In this document: positions 1 to 9,147 of the stretch, in pieces
Layout of the letters: every line of letters begins with the position of its first letter
Position numbering within the stretch: the stretch's first letter is position 1
Assembly (NCBI RefSeq): GCF_006385255.1
Contig: NZ_VFJE01000052.1
Span: 248,001 to 312,000 of the forward strand
DNA length: 64,000 nucleotides
Source of the DNA: Flavobacterium microcysteis
GTDB taxonomy: Bacteria; Bacteroidota; Bacteroidia; Flavobacteriales; Flavobacteriaceae
Reading direction: 5' to 3'
Notes under the pieces: generated by a model
The model's input: only the letters and a program-made list of their open reading frames with translations
What the model was told of the DNA's origin: nothing
Database searches by the model: none
Position numbers and translations under genes: made by a program

Positions 1-330
1 AGCAACAGTGCTTATTTCAATGAGATAAACACCATTAATGCTAAAATCAATTCCATTTATAATTCTCCAAAAGATCCAATACTGCTCAATTTCGAAAGCA
101 TATTCAAAGATGTACACAGTATTGACGCGGTTTTTGACACTGTAAAAAAACTTGTCGAGACACCTGCCGATTTTGAAATCACAAATACATCTTACGAAAA
201 GGAAATTCTGAAATTTGACGAATTCCAAAAAAGCATTAGTGAATACAGAATTAAGGACCTAAAAACGAATACGTATGTCCTGGAAGGTATCAACATAATT
301 TCTGACTATTATGCCTCCAAAAAAGACTAA
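1..330 (+). CDS. 3' end of a gene of unknown function
   Basis: An open frame runs from base 1 to a TAA at 328-330 and its start lies outside the window. The visible 109 residues are polar and probably helical, ending in IISDYYASKKD. No domain is recognised. Only 6 bp separate it from the next gene, a secreted helical protein, so the two are probably cotranscribed. What is seen is the open frame and spacing; function is unknown. Confidence 0.6.
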   Translation, partial: SNSAYFNEINTINAKINSIYNSPKDPILLNFESIFKDVHSIDAVFDTVKKLVETPADFEITNTSYEKEILKFDEFQKSISEYRIKDLKTNTYVLEGINIISDYYASKKD

Positions 331-336
331 ATCTCC

Positions 337-1371
337 ATGAAAAAAATAATCTTCGCCATTTTCACTCTATTTATTGTAACCATAAGCAAAGCCCAGGATT
401 TCAAAACGCCAATTGACTATCTGAACTTCATAGGGAAAGAATCAGCTGCCATTTCAAGAAATACATGGAATTATACAAAAGCGGTTGCCCATAGCAAAAG
501 TGCCAGGAAAATAGACGCATCCCGAAAGACTTTGCTTAAATCAATACAGAATGCTTCCCAAAAAATATCCGGGCTAAAAAACGGCTATAAGGGCGATACG
601 GAATACCGTGACCAGCTCCTGTCCTATTTGTTCATTTCGGAAAAGTACATCAATGACGAATACGAAAAAATCATTGACATGCAGGAAGTCGCTGAAGAGT
701 CTTATGATTTTATGGAAGCCTATATTATGGCACGCGACCTGGTTAACGAAAAAATCAATGATGAAGTCGAAAAACTCAATACGAACCAGAAACTTTTTGG
801 AAAAAAATACAATATTCAGATTACAGATGACAATTCTGATTTGAGTAAAAAAATGAGGGCTTCCAGTGCCGTCTTCAAATACCACACGGACATGTTCCTT
901 ATTTTTTTCAAGGTGAATGTAACCGACATCAATTTAATGAAATCGATTGAACAAAAAGACCTGAATGCCATACAACAACAAGCTTCTTCATTAGAATTAT
1001 ATGCTAATGAAGGTCTTGAAAAATTAAAAACAGCAGCACCTTTTAATAAAGATACAAGCCTGATTACTGCTACTAAAAAAGCACTTGAATTTTATAAAAA
1101 AGAAGCCATCGAGCTGACTCCAAAAGTAGTTTCGTTTCTGATGTTAAACCAACAGCTTGAAGACACTAAAGAATCTCTGGAAAAGAAACCAGAAAGGAAC
1201 AGAACAAAACAGGAAATTGACAATTTCAACAATCTAGTAAAATCTGTAAACAGTGAAATCAGCGAGTACAACAAGCTGAATTCAAAATTTTATCAGAACA
1301 AAGTTGCCGTTAATATGGAATGGGAACAAACTGGAGAACAATTTATTTCAAAACATGTTCCGAAAGATTAA
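337..1371 (+). CDS. secreted helical protein, possibly LIC11966-like surface protein
   Basis: This 344-residue protein begins with a signal peptide (MKKIIFAIFTLFIVTISKAQ) and is otherwise almost entirely charged, amphipathic helix with a coiled-coil-like C-terminal half (about residues 215-325). There are no cysteines and no enzymatic motif. It is exported, probably periplasmic or surface-associated. The overall character recalls proteins annotated as LIC11966 family surface proteins in flavobacteria, but that is memory-based and uncertain. It starts 6 bp after the preceding frame, indicating an operon. No role can be assigned. Confidence 0.75.
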   Translation: MKKIIFAIFTLFIVTISKAQDFKTPIDYLNFIGKESAAISRNTWNYTKAVAHSKSARKIDASRKTLLKSIQNASQKISGLKNGYKGDTEYRDQLLSYLFISEKYINDEYEKIIDMQEVAEESYDFMEAYIMARDLVNEKINDEVEKLNTNQKLFGKKYNIQITDDNSDLSKKMRASSAVFKYHTDMFLIFFKVNVTDINLMKSIEQKDLNAIQQQASSLELYANEGLEKLKTAAPFNKDTSLITATKKALEFYKKEAIELTPKVVSFLMLNQQLEDTKESLEKKPERNRTKQEIDNFNNLVKSVNSEISEYNKLNSKFYQNKVAVNMEWEQTGEQFISKHVPKD

Positions 1372-1378
1372 AATAGAT

Positions 1379-1408
1379 TTGAAATAAAAAGGATAAAACT
1401 TATTTTTG
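1379..1408 (+). promoter_or_regulatory. Bacteroidota-type promoter for the yebC-like gene
   Basis: TTG at 1379-1381 is followed by a 19-bp spacer and TATTTTTG at 1401-1408, matching the primary sigma consensus of Bacteroidota (TTG-N19-TAnnTTTG). The expected transcription start is about 15 bases before the ATG at 1431. Seen directly; activity is inferred. Confidence 0.75.
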
Positions 1409-1430
1409 CAACGTATAAAAAATTTTAGAA

Positions 1431-2141
1431 ATGGGAAGAGCGTTTGAGTTCAGAAAAAATAGAAAAATGAAGCGCTGGTCAGCAATGGCTAAAGCATTTA
1501 CAAGAATTGGAAAAGATATCGTAATGGCGGTTAAGGAAGGCGGCCCTAATCCTGAATCAAATTCAAGATTAAGAGCTGTCATGCAAAATGCCAAAGCTGT
1601 AAATATGCCGAAAGACAATGTTGAAAGAGCTATTAAAAAAGCAACCGACAAAGACACGGCAAATTATAAAGAAGTATTATTTGAAGGCTATGCTCCGCAC
1701 GGAATTGCGATTCTTATTGAGACAGCAACAGACAATAATAACAGGACTGTAGCGAATATCAGAAGTTATTTCAACAAATGTAATGGAACTATGGGAACCC
1801 AAGGTTCTGTAGAATTTATGTTTGACCATACCTGTAACTTCAGGATTCCGGCAGAAGGTATCGATATTGAAGAAATGGAATTGGAATTCATTGATTTTGG
1901 TGCAGAAGAAATTTTTGCTGATGAAGATGGTATTTTGATTTATGCTCCATTTGAGAGTTTTGGTGCTATCCAAAAAGAATTGGAAAACAGAGGTATTGAA
2001 ATCCTTTCTTCTGGATTTGAAAGAATTCCGCAAGTAACTAAAAAACTTACGGAAGACCAAATCGCCGATGTAGAAAAGCTATTGGAAAAAATCGAAGAAG
2101 ATGATGACGTTCAAAACGTTTATCATACGATGGAAGAATAA
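1431..2141 (+). CDS. YebC/PmpR (TACO1) family protein
   Basis: 236 residues match the YebC/TACO1 family from end to end: N-terminal MGRAFEFRKNRKMKRW, the PESNSRLR and MPKDNVERAIKKA segment, and the GYAPHGIAILIE motif. Family members are cytosolic. They were described as transcriptional regulators and more recently as translation factors easing ribosome stalling at proline-rich stretches. The gene stands alone with its own promoter 23 bp upstream and a strong terminator after it, so it is monocistronic. Family assignment is secure; which activity applies here is not shown by sequence. Confidence 0.93.
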   Translation: MGRAFEFRKNRKMKRWSAMAKAFTRIGKDIVMAVKEGGPNPESNSRLRAVMQNAKAVNMPKDNVERAIKKATDKDTANYKEVLFEGYAPHGIAILIETATDNNNRTVANIRSYFNKCNGTMGTQGSVEFMFDHTCNFRIPAEGIDIEEMELEFIDFGAEEIFADEDGILIYAPFESFGAIQKELENRGIEILSSGFERIPQVTKKLTEDQIADVEKLLEKIEEDDDVQNVYHTMEE

Positions 2142-2164
2142 TCTTAGAATTATATTTTTTACAT

Positions 2165-2192
2165 AAAAACTCCTGAAATTCAGGAGTTTTTT
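2165..2192 (+). terminator. intrinsic terminator after the yebC-like gene
   Basis: AAAACTCCTGA and TCAGGAGTTTT form a stem around a 3-base loop, followed by a T tract. It lies 24 bp after the stop codon. Confidence 0.85.
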
Positions 2193-2243
2193 TATTTGTA
2201 GGAATTCTTTAAATTTACGTTTCAATCATTAAAATATATCATC

Positions 2244-2990
2244 ATGAAAAAAACACAATTCCTATTGCTATTCGGTTTATTTTTTATCGCAACAGCAAAT
2301 TCCCAAACCAAAACAGAAAGCAGAACTGTTGGTTCTTTTTCTAAAATTGAATCCAAAGGTTCTCCAAAAATCATCCTAGTTTCCGGCAACACAAATGCGC
2401 TTACAGTTGTGGGTGATGAAGCAGCTCTAAAAAATCTAGTGACAGAAGTAAAAGGAAACACGTTGAAAATCTATTTTAATTCTTCAAAAAAAATGAATTT
2501 TAAGGGAAGCGCAACCATAACAGTCCCTTTCAAACAATTAGATGAAGTAAGCGTATCCGGTTCTGGAAATATCAAATCAGATGCTGCTATCAAATCGAAT
2601 AATTTTGTTGCTTCTGTAAGCGGTTCTGGTAAGATTGATTTAGATAAAGTGGATGCGCAATCAGCTTCTGTAAAAGTGGACGGATCTGGAAAAATTGAAC
2701 TGAATCTGAATACCGGCACAGCTAAGGCTGAAATCAACGGTTCCGGACAAATAGAACTGGACGGAAAAGCAAATGTATTTTCAGCAAGCATTCATGGCTC
2801 CGGTAATATAGATGCTTCTGATTTTACTTCGGTAGCTACAGATGTTAGTATCTCTGGTTCTGGATACGTAAAAACAAATACGACAAAAGATCTTTCTGCC
2901 AATATCCAGGGTTCAGGAAGTGTAAAATACAAAGGCGACCCAACCATTAAGAAAAACATCAGCGGTTCTGGAAAAGTAACAAAAGACTAA
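2244..2990 (+). CDS. secreted head-GIN domain (DUF2807) protein
   Basis: 248 residues with a signal peptide (about residues 1-20, ending in ANSQ) followed by a DUF2807 putative auto-transporter adhesin head-GIN domain. The body is a ladder of beta strands with a recurring SGSG signature (VSGSGNI, VSGSGKI, VDGSGKI, INGSGQI, IHGSGNI, ISGSGYV, IQGSGSV, ISGSGKV), spaced roughly 18-25 residues apart, consistent with a beta-helix or beta-roll. It is predicted to be exported to the periplasm or surface; its true function is unknown. It is monocistronic, with terminators on both sides. Confidence 0.88.
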   Translation: MKKTQFLLLFGLFFIATANSQTKTESRTVGSFSKIESKGSPKIILVSGNTNALTVVGDEAALKNLVTEVKGNTLKIYFNSSKKMNFKGSATITVPFKQLDEVSVSGSGNIKSDAAIKSNNFVASVSGSGKIDLDKVDAQSASVKVDGSGKIELNLNTGTAKAEINGSGQIELDGKANVFSASIHGSGNIDASDFTSVATDVSISGSGYVKTNTTKDLSANIQGSGSVKYKGDPTIKKNISGSGKVTKD

Positions 2991-3010
2991 TCCCAGAACG
3001 AATCAAAATA

Positions 3011-3040
3011 AAAAACTCCAGATATTTCTGGAGTTTTTTT
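3011..3040 (+). terminator. bidirectional intrinsic terminator
   Basis: An AAAACTCCAGA / TCTGGAGTTTT stem has A and T tracts on both sides and lies between the convergent head-GIN and cysteine-synthase-like genes. It can serve both strands. Confidence 0.8.
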
Positions 3041-3057
3041 ATGCTTTATAAAATCGA

Positions 3058-4098
3058 TTATTTTATGAATTCTATTTTCTGTGCTTCTTCAACGTTTATG
3101 CTGTCAAAGAACCCTTGTTCGTTCATCCAGTCATCGCTAAATACTTTGCTCATATATCTTGAACCGTGATCAGGGAAAATAGCAATTACGTTACTGTCTT
3201 TATCAAATTCGCCTTCTTCAGCATATTGTTTGATGGCTTGAAGAACAGCTCCCGAAGTATATCCTACAAACAAGCCTTCTTTTTTGGCTATTTCTCTTGT
3301 AGCATGCGCACTTTCTTCGTCGGTTACTTTTATGAATTTATCAATAGAATCAAAGTCAGTTGCAGTAGGGATTAAATTCTTTCCTAAGCCTTCAATTCTG
3401 TATGGGTAGATTTCATTAGAATCAAACTCTTTTGTCTCGTGGTATTTTTTCAATACAGAACCAAAAGCATCAACTCCTAGTATTCTAATGTTTGGATTTT
3501 TTTCTTTAAGGAATTTTGCAGCTCCAGAGATAGTTCCTCCTGTTCCGCTGCAGGCAATTAAATGCGTAATTTTTCCGTTGGTTTGCTCCCAGATTTCAGG
3601 CCCGGTTGTTTTGTAATGAGCATCAATATTTAGTTGGTTAAAATATTGATTGATGTAAACTGATCCTTTTGTTTCTTCGTGAAGTCTTTTTGCAACATTG
3701 TAGTAGGACCTTTCATCGTCTGCTGAAACGTGGGCAGGGCAAACATACACCTTGGCTCCCATGCTTCTCAGCATATCTATTTTATCTCTTGATGATTTTG
3801 AACTTACTGCCAAAATACAGTTGTAGCCTTTTATAATGCTCACCATTGCAATGCTGAACCCCGTATTTCCTGATGTCGTCTCGATTATCGTATCACCAGG
3901 TGACAAGATTCCTTGTCTTTCAGCTTCCTCTATAATGTATAATGCAATTCTATCTTTAGTGGAGTGCCCCGGATTAAAAGCTTCTACTTTTGCGTAGAAA
4001 TTACCTTCTATATTTTCTGTGACTTTATTGAGCTTAATAAGTGGGGTGTTACCTATTAATTCCAATACGTTATTATAAGCTTTTATTTCTTCTTTCAT
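3058..4098 (-). CDS. PLP-dependent cysteine synthase family protein
   Basis: A fold-type II PLP enzyme of 346 residues. The N-terminus has [11 protein letters not shown], the Schiff-base lysine lies in HSTKDR (K48), the substrate-carboxylate loop is TSGNTG (75-80), and the phosphate-binding loop is GTGGTISG. This is the cysteine synthase / cystathionine beta-synthase catalytic core, with no C-terminal CBS domains and therefore no S-adenosylmethionine regulation of that type. It probably acts in cysteine or transsulfuration metabolism in the cytosol; CysK-like versus CBS-like activity cannot be decided from sequence. I chose ATG at 4098 over a TTG 18 bp upstream, because the family core starts just after it. 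Confidence 0.88.
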   Translation of the reverse strand: MKEEIKAYNNVLELIGNTPLIKLNKVTENIEGNFYAKVEAFNPGHSTKDRIALYIIEEAERQGILSPGDTIIETTSGNTGFSIAMVSIIKGYNCILAVSSKSSRDKIDMLRSMGAKVYVCPAHVSADDERSYYNVAKRLHEETKGSVYINQYFNQLNIDAHYKTTGPEIWEQTNGKITHLIACSGTGGTISGAAKFLKEKNPNIRILGVDAFGSVLKKYHETKEFDSNEIYPYRIEGLGKNLIPTATDFDSIDKFIKVTDEESAHATREIAKKEGLFVGYTSGAVLQAIKQYAEEGEFDKDSNVIAIFPDHGSRYMSKVFSDDWMNEQGFFDSINVEEAQKIEFIK

Positions 4099-4176
4099 AA
4101 AAAAATAGTTAATCAAGGCAACTCATTGACTTTTTATTGACCTCAAATCCTTGCAAATTTAACAAAAAAAATCTAA

Positions 4177-6312
4177 TTAGTTTTCAATTCCTTCTAAATC
4201 TAACAAAAAACTAAATTCCTTAGCTAATTCTTTCAATGCTTCAAACCTACCTGATGCGCCTCCGTGCCCCGCATCCATGTTAGTATCAAGGAATAACAAA
4301 TTCTTGTCGGTCTTCATTGTTCTCAATTTGGCAACCCATTTGGCAGGTTCCCAATATTGCACCTGAGAATCATGAAGTCCGGTTGACACATACATATTTG
4401 GGTAATTCTGTGCTTTGACATTATCATAAGGCGAATAGGATTTCATATAATCGTAATATTCTTTCTCGTTTGGATTCCCCCACTCATCATATTCTCCAGT
4501 AGTCAGCGGAATGGTGTCATCCAACATGGTTGTCACAACATCCACAAAAGGAACCTGTGCAATAACACCATGATATAATTCAGGTGCCATGTTTACAACA
4601 GCTCCCATTAACAATCCACCGGCAGAACCGCCTTCTGCGTAAAGATGTTCAGGGCTAGTATATTTTTCTTTGATTACAAATTTTGAACAATCTACAAAAT
4701 CTGTAAAGGTATTTTTCTTGTGAAGCAGCTTACCATCTTCATACCATAACCTTCCCATATCTTCACCACCACGAATATGGGCGATAGCATAGATAAATCC
4801 TCTATCTAAAAGCGACAATCTGGTAGATGAAAAATAAGGATCCATAGTAGCACCATAAGAACCGTAAGCATATAACAGCAATGGATTTTTGCCATCTTTT
4901 TTCATTCCTTTTCTATAAATCATTGAAATCGGAATCTTGGTACCATCTTCTGCAGTAGCCCAAACTCTTTCTTCCACATAATTTTTCTTGTCAAATTTCC
5001 CTCCTAAAACTTCTTGCTCTTTCTTGACTTCTTTCTCCTTGGTTTTCATGTTGAAGTCAACTACAGAAGATGGAGTTCCAAGCGATTGATAGCTGTAACG
5101 TAAAATCTGCGTGTCAAAGTCCGGGTTTGTGGAAATATTGGCCGTATAGGTTTCGCTGTCAAACGGAAGATAATACTCCCCTTTTCCGTTCCACGGCATA
5201 ATTCTTATCTTGTTCAATCCGTTGGATCGTTCCCCAATTACCAAATAATCTTTAAAAATTTCGATGTCTTCCAACAATACATCATTACGATGCGGAATCA
5301 AGTCTTTCCAATTTTCCTGAGAAGTTGCTTTTTCAGGCGTTTTCATCAATTTAAAATTGGTTGCATTGTCTTTATTGGTCAGGATGTAAAAACTATCACC
5401 ATAATGGGCAATGCTATATTCCATTCCTCTCACTCTTGGCTGGAAAACTTTAAATTCTCCATCCGGATCATCTGCCAATAATGTTCTGAATTCAGTCGTT
5501 AAAGTACTTGAAGAACTGATTACGATATATTTTTTTGATTTTTCTTTGCTTACAGAAACATTAAACGTATCGTCTTTTTCATCATAAACTAAAATATCTT
5601 GCAGCTGCTTGCCGCCCAGTTTATGCTTAAAAATTTTATCTGAACGCAAGGTCTGTTTGTCTTGCTGGGTATAAAACAATGTTTTATTATCATTGGCCCA
5701 GGTCGAACTACCGGTTGTATTTTCTATTTTATCAGCAAACAGTTTGCCTGTTTGGAGATTTTTCACCTGAATCGTGTAAATTCTTCTTCCAATAACATCT
5801 ACTCCAAAAGAAGCATATTTATTATCCGGACTGATGCTCAATCCTCCTAAATGGAAATAAGTATGTCCTTTTGCTAATTCATTACAATCGAAAAGAATTT
5901 CTTCCTTAGCAGTAAGGCTTCCTTTTTTTCTGGAATAGATTGGATAATCCTTACCTGTTTCAAAGCGTGTCATATACCAGTAACCATTAAGAAAATAAGG
6001 CACCGAAGAATCATCTTCTTTAACTCTGCCTTTCATTTCCTCAAACAGCAAACTTTTTAATCCTTTGGTATGAGCAGTCATCTCCTCATAGTATTGATTT
6101 TCACTATTTAGATAGTCAATGACATCTTTGTTTTCTCTGTCATTTAACCAAAAATAGTCGTCTACTCTTTTATCGCCGTGCTTTTCTAGCGTTTTAGGTA
6201 TTTTTTTTGCTGTTGGTGGGGGTATTGTTATTGACATCTTACGGAATGTATTTTGCGAATATGAAGTTGCAAAAATAATACAAAGGCAACATAAAATTAA
6301 TTTATTTTTCAT
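4177..6312 (-). CDS. ptrB: oligopeptidase B-type S9 peptidase, exported
   Basis: 711 residues: a signal peptide (residues 1-20, ending in SYSQ), an N-terminal beta-propeller (about 35-440) and a C-terminal alpha/beta hydrolase domain. The catalytic triad is visible as S563 in GGSAGG, D648 in TGLHDSQV and H683 in DAGHGG. The sequence RGGEDMGRLWYEDGK is typical of oligopeptidase B, which cleaves short peptides after basic residues. E. coli PtrB is cytosolic, whereas this copy carries an export signal, as is usual in flavobacteria. It lies downstream of and divergent from ybaB, on the same strand as the cysteine-synthase-like gene. Confidence 0.92.
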   Translation of the reverse strand: MKNKLILCCLCIIFATSYSQNTFRKMSITIPPPTAKKIPKTLEKHGDKRVDDYFWLNDRENKDVIDYLNSENQYYEEMTAHTKGLKSLLFEEMKGRVKEDDSSVPYFLNGYWYMTRFETGKDYPIYSRKKGSLTAKEEILFDCNELAKGHTYFHLGGLSISPDNKYASFGVDVIGRRIYTIQVKNLQTGKLFADKIENTTGSSTWANDNKTLFYTQQDKQTLRSDKIFKHKLGGKQLQDILVYDEKDDTFNVSVSKEKSKKYIVISSSSTLTTEFRTLLADDPDGEFKVFQPRVRGMEYSIAHYGDSFYILTNKDNATNFKLMKTPEKATSQENWKDLIPHRNDVLLEDIEIFKDYLVIGERSNGLNKIRIMPWNGKGEYYLPFDSETYTANISTNPDFDTQILRYSYQSLGTPSSVVDFNMKTKEKEVKKEQEVLGGKFDKKNYVEERVWATAEDGTKIPISMIYRKGMKKDGKNPLLLYAYGSYGATMDPYFSSTRLSLLDRGFIYAIAHIRGGEDMGRLWYEDGKLLHKKNTFTDFVDCSKFVIKEKYTSPEHLYAEGGSAGGLLMGAVVNMAPELYHGVIAQVPFVDVVTTMLDDTIPLTTGEYDEWGNPNEKEYYDYMKSYSPYDNVKAQNYPNMYVSTGLHDSQVQYWEPAKWVAKLRTMKTDKNLLFLDTNMDAGHGGASGRFEALKELAKEFSFLLDLEGIEN

Positions 6313-6382
6313 CTAATTCTCCCTTGAATATAACTATGCAATTTAATAATTTAGCAATTACAAATCATAAAAATTATCAACA

Positions 6383-6706
6383 ATGTTTGGAGACATAATG
6401 GGCATGATGGGCAAACTAAAAGAAACCCAACAAAAAATAGAAGAAACTAAAAAAAGACTTGATTCTGTTTTAATTGACGAACAAAGCAGTGACGGGCTTT
6501 TAAAAGTTACGCTTACGGCTAACCGTAATGTAAAGTCAATTGATATCGATGAGAGTTTATTGGAAGACAGAGAGCAACTTGAAGACTATCTTTTATTAGT
6601 TATGAACAAAGCCATTCAAAAAGCTACTGCTGTAAATGAGGCAGAATTAGGTGCCGTAGCAAAAGACGGCATGCCTAATATTCCGGGTATGGATATGTTT
6701 AAATAG
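6383..6706 (+). CDS. YbaB/EbfC family nucleoid-associated protein
   Basis: 107 residues with the family pattern: an N-terminal helix ([19 protein letters not shown]), a beta core ([19 protein letters not shown]), then a long C-terminal helix with MNKAIQKA. These small dimers bind DNA and influence nucleoid structure and gene expression. The usual neighbours dnaX and recR are absent. It is divergent from oligopeptidase B and convergent with threonine aldolase across an inverted repeat. Confidence 0.92.
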   Translation: MFGDIMGMMGKLKETQQKIEETKKRLDSVLIDEQSSDGLLKVTLTANRNVKSIDIDESLLEDREQLEDYLLLVMNKAIQKATAVNEAELGAVAKDGMPNIPGMDMFK

Positions 6707-6709
6707 CTA

Positions 6710-6751
6710 TAAGCTGTAGGCTTTAGGCAGTAAGCGATGGCCTACAGCTTA
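6710..6751. repeat. 12-bp perfect inverted repeat between convergent genes
   Basis: TAAGCTGTAGGC (6710-6721) is repeated inverted as GCCTACAGCTTA (6740-6751) with an 18-base loop. Further fragments of the same words follow, to about 6770. It separates the ybaB and threonine aldolase 3' ends and probably acts as a terminator for both. The T tract is weak. Confidence 0.6.
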
Positions 6752-6768
6752 AAGCCTACTGCCTATTG

Positions 6769-7794
6769 CTAAAAAGTTAATTTCTGCAGCGTTTCAATAA
6801 CATAAGTATGCATGACATCTCTATAATCCAAATGAGTAACGATACGGAGTTTTCCTTTGCCTAGTGAGCTGATAAAAATATTTTTCTGCTTTAATTTTTC
6901 TATTACTATATCTTCATTATACTGTGGTTTTACAGCAAATATCAAGATATTGGTTTCCACAGGTTCAACGCTTTCTACCCAAGGTAATTGTTTAAGTATA
7001 TAAGCCAGTTCTTTTGCCTTATTATGGTCTTCCTGCAAACGGCTGACATTATGTTTTAAAGCATAAATTCCGGCTCCAGCCAAATAGCCTGCCTGACGCA
7101 TTCCTCCACCAAATATCTTCCTAACTCGTAAAGCGCGTTCCATCGTTTCCTTACTGCCTAACAATACAGAACCTACCGGTGCACCTAGTCCTTTTGACAG
7201 GCACACAGAGATTGTATCAAACAATTCTCCAAAATGTTTTGGATTTTGTCTTTTTGCTACCAAGGCATTCCATAGACGGGCGCCATCCAAATGGTATTTC
7301 AGGTTATTTTCTTTACAGACTTCTTTTATCTTGGCAAGCTCTTCTATTTCATAACAGGCTCCTCCACCCTTGTTTGTTGTGTTCTCTATACTCACCAGGC
7401 TGGTCAACGGACTATGATAGAATTCTGGAGGATTAATAGAATCTTTGACTTGTTTTGCCGTAATCATTCCACGTTTTCCATCCACTAAACAGCAGGAAAC
7501 ACCACTGTTAAAAGAGGCTCCTCCACCTTCATAATGAAAAATATGTGACCATTTATCGCAGATTATCTGCTCGCCCGGATTGGTATGTAATTTTATTGCC
7601 GTTTGGTTTGCCATGGTTCCCGAAGGAAAAAAAAGGGCGGCTTCCATCCCAAATATACTAGCGACCATCTCTTCTAACTCATTGACAGTCGGATCTTGCT
7701 TATATACATCATCGCCTACTTTTGAACGAAACATCTGCTGTAGCATTTCATTTGTCGGTTTTGTTACCGTATCGCTTACTAAATTTATTTCCAT
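6769..7794 (-). CDS. low-specificity L-threonine aldolase family enzyme
   Basis: A 341-residue fold-type I PLP enzyme. It shows SDTVTKPTNEML at the N-terminus, GDDVYKQDPTVNELE, FFPSGTMANQ, HLDGARLWNA and the PLP lysine K201 in CLSKGLGAPVGS. Family members cleave L-threonine or allo-threonine to glycine and acetaldehyde in the cytosol. The open frame extends 61 codons further upstream, but ATG at 7794 matches the family start exactly and the extension would run through the prfB promoter region. It is divergent from prfB with 48 bp between the starts. Confidence 0.9.
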   Translation of the reverse strand: MEINLVSDTVTKPTNEMLQQMFRSKVGDDVYKQDPTVNELEEMVASIFGMEAALFFPSGTMANQTAIKLHTNPGEQIICDKWSHIFHYEGGGASFNSGVSCCLVDGKRGMITAKQVKDSINPPEFYHSPLTSLVSIENTTNKGGGACYEIEELAKIKEVCKENNLKYHLDGARLWNALVAKRQNPKHFGELFDTISVCLSKGLGAPVGSVLLGSKETMERALRVRKIFGGGMRQAGYLAGAGIYALKHNVSRLQEDHNKAKELAYILKQLPWVESVEPVETNILIFAVKPQYNEDIVIEKLKQKNIFISSLGKGKLRIVTHLDYRDVMHTYVIETLQKLTF

Positions 7795-7812
7795 AATATC
7801 AAAAGTATACCT

Positions 7813-7820
7813 TATTTTTG
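7813..7820 (+). promoter_or_regulatory. candidate -7 element of the prfB promoter
   Basis: TATTTTTG fits TAnnTTTG and lies 22 bp before the prfB ATG. No convincing TTG is seen at the usual upstream distance, so this is a partial match. Confidence 0.5.
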
Positions 7821-7842
7821 TGGGTATAAAAATATAAAATTT

Positions 7843-8941
7843 ATGACAACTACCGAACAAATTAAAGGTATTGTGGAGCGCCTTGGTGCGTTGAGGAGGT
7901 ATCTTTGACGTCGATAAGAAATTAATTGAAATTGCCAACGAAGAAGAAAAAACATTAGCCCCAGACTTTTGGAACAATCCAAAAGAAGCCGAAGCTCACG
8001 TTAAAATGCTGCGATCCAAGAAGAAATGGGTTGAAGATTATAACAAAGCTGTTTCTCTTGCCGATGAATTGCAATTGGCTTATGAGTTTTACAGGGAAGG
8101 TGAAATGACCGCCGAAGAACTGGACGAACAATACAATCTGGCCAATACACATATCGAAAACATCGAGTTCAAAAACATGTTATCTGACGAAGGTGACTCT
8201 TTGAGCGCTGTCTTGCAGATTACAGCAGGAGCCGGCGGAACAGAAAGTTGCGACTGGGCACAGATGCTGATGCGAATGTATATGATGTGGGGCGAAAAGA
8301 ATGGCTATAAAATCAAAGAACTCAACTTTCAGGCTGGTGAAGTTGCCGGAATCAAGACCGTAACCCTCGAGTTTGAAGGCGATTATTCTTTTGGTTATTT
8401 AAAAGGCGAAAATGGCGTACACCGACTGGTACGAATTTCTCCTTTTGACAGCAATGGAAAACGCCATACTTCTTTTGCATCAGTATATGTATATCCTCTG
8501 GCGGACGATACCATCGAAATTGAAATTAATCCTGCCGATATTTCGTGGGAAACCATGCGTTCGAGCGGTGCCGGTGGACAGAACGTCAATAAGGTGGAAA
8601 CAGCCGTACGACTTCGTCACCATCCGACAGGTATTATTATCGAGAATTCAGAAACCCGTTCTCAATTGGATAACAAGACCAAAGCCATGCAGTTGCTGAA
8701 ATCGCAATTATACGAAATCGAATTAAAGAAGAAACAAGCGTTACGTGACGAGATTGAAGCCAAAAAGATGAAAATCGAATGGGGTTCGCAAATACGAAAC
8801 TACGTTATGCATCCGTACAAGCTTGTAAAAGATGTAAGAACTGAATACGAAACCAGCGATGTGGAATCTGTAATGAATGGTGAAATCGACGAGTTCCTTA
8901 AGTCATTTTTGATGATGATGGGACAAAAAGAAGAAGAATAG
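7843..8941 (+). CDS. prfB: peptide chain release factor 2, expressed by programmed +1 frameshift
   Basis: Frame 0 starts at ATG 7843 ([21 protein letters not shown]) and reaches an in-frame TGA at 7906-7908 after 21 codons. Shifting +1 at CTT TGA C continues with [20 protein letters not shown] through to TAG at 8939-8941, giving 365 residues, the normal RF2 length. The stop-codon recognition tripeptide SPF is in RISPFDSNG and the catalytic GGQ is in [12 protein letters not shown]2 releases peptides at UGA and UAA. The frameshift lets RF2 level tune its own synthesis: low RF2 stalls at UGA and promotes slippage. A conventional caller starting at ATG 8006 would miss the first 54 residues. Confidence 0.96.
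7894..7909 (+). promoter_or_regulatory. RF2 programmed frameshift signal
   Basis: AGGAGG (7894-7899) is followed by TAT, the slippery CTT (7903-7905) and TGA plus C (7906-7909). This is the classical arrangement in which an internal Shine-Dalgarno element close to a slippery CUU-UGA-C site drives +1 slippage. Confidence 0.93.
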
Positions 8942-8955
8942 TCTTTTTAAAAAAT

Positions 8956-9014
8956 AAAATGCGGATTATACCTCAAAAGCTAATTTATTGGCAATGAGAT
9001 ATAATTCGCATTTT
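8956..9014 (+). terminator. long-stem terminator after prfB
   Basis: AAAATGCGGATTATACCTC (8956-8974) pairs with GAGATATAATTCGCATTTT (8996-9014), with one wobble and one mismatch, followed by T-rich sequence. It begins 15 bp after the prfB stop. Confidence 0.6.
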
Positions 9015-9147
9015 TATATTTCCCCATTTTAATATTTTTTTAAGAAATTCTGGTTTAAGTGTAACAATTTCTCCAAATAGATGTCCTATCTTTATCTGGA
9101 TTCATAAATCTAAATTTGATTTTTAGATTTTGATCTAAGAAAATGAC

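Noticed and set aside
6769..7977. Threonine aldolase with a 61-residue N-terminal extension
   Set aside because: The extension is not family-like and runs through the prfB promoter and start; ATG 7794 matches the family start.
8006..8941. prfB as an ordinary frame starting at ATG 8006
   Set aside because: The +1 site at 7903-7909 and the upstream frame from 7843 restore the conserved N-terminus and normal RF2 length.
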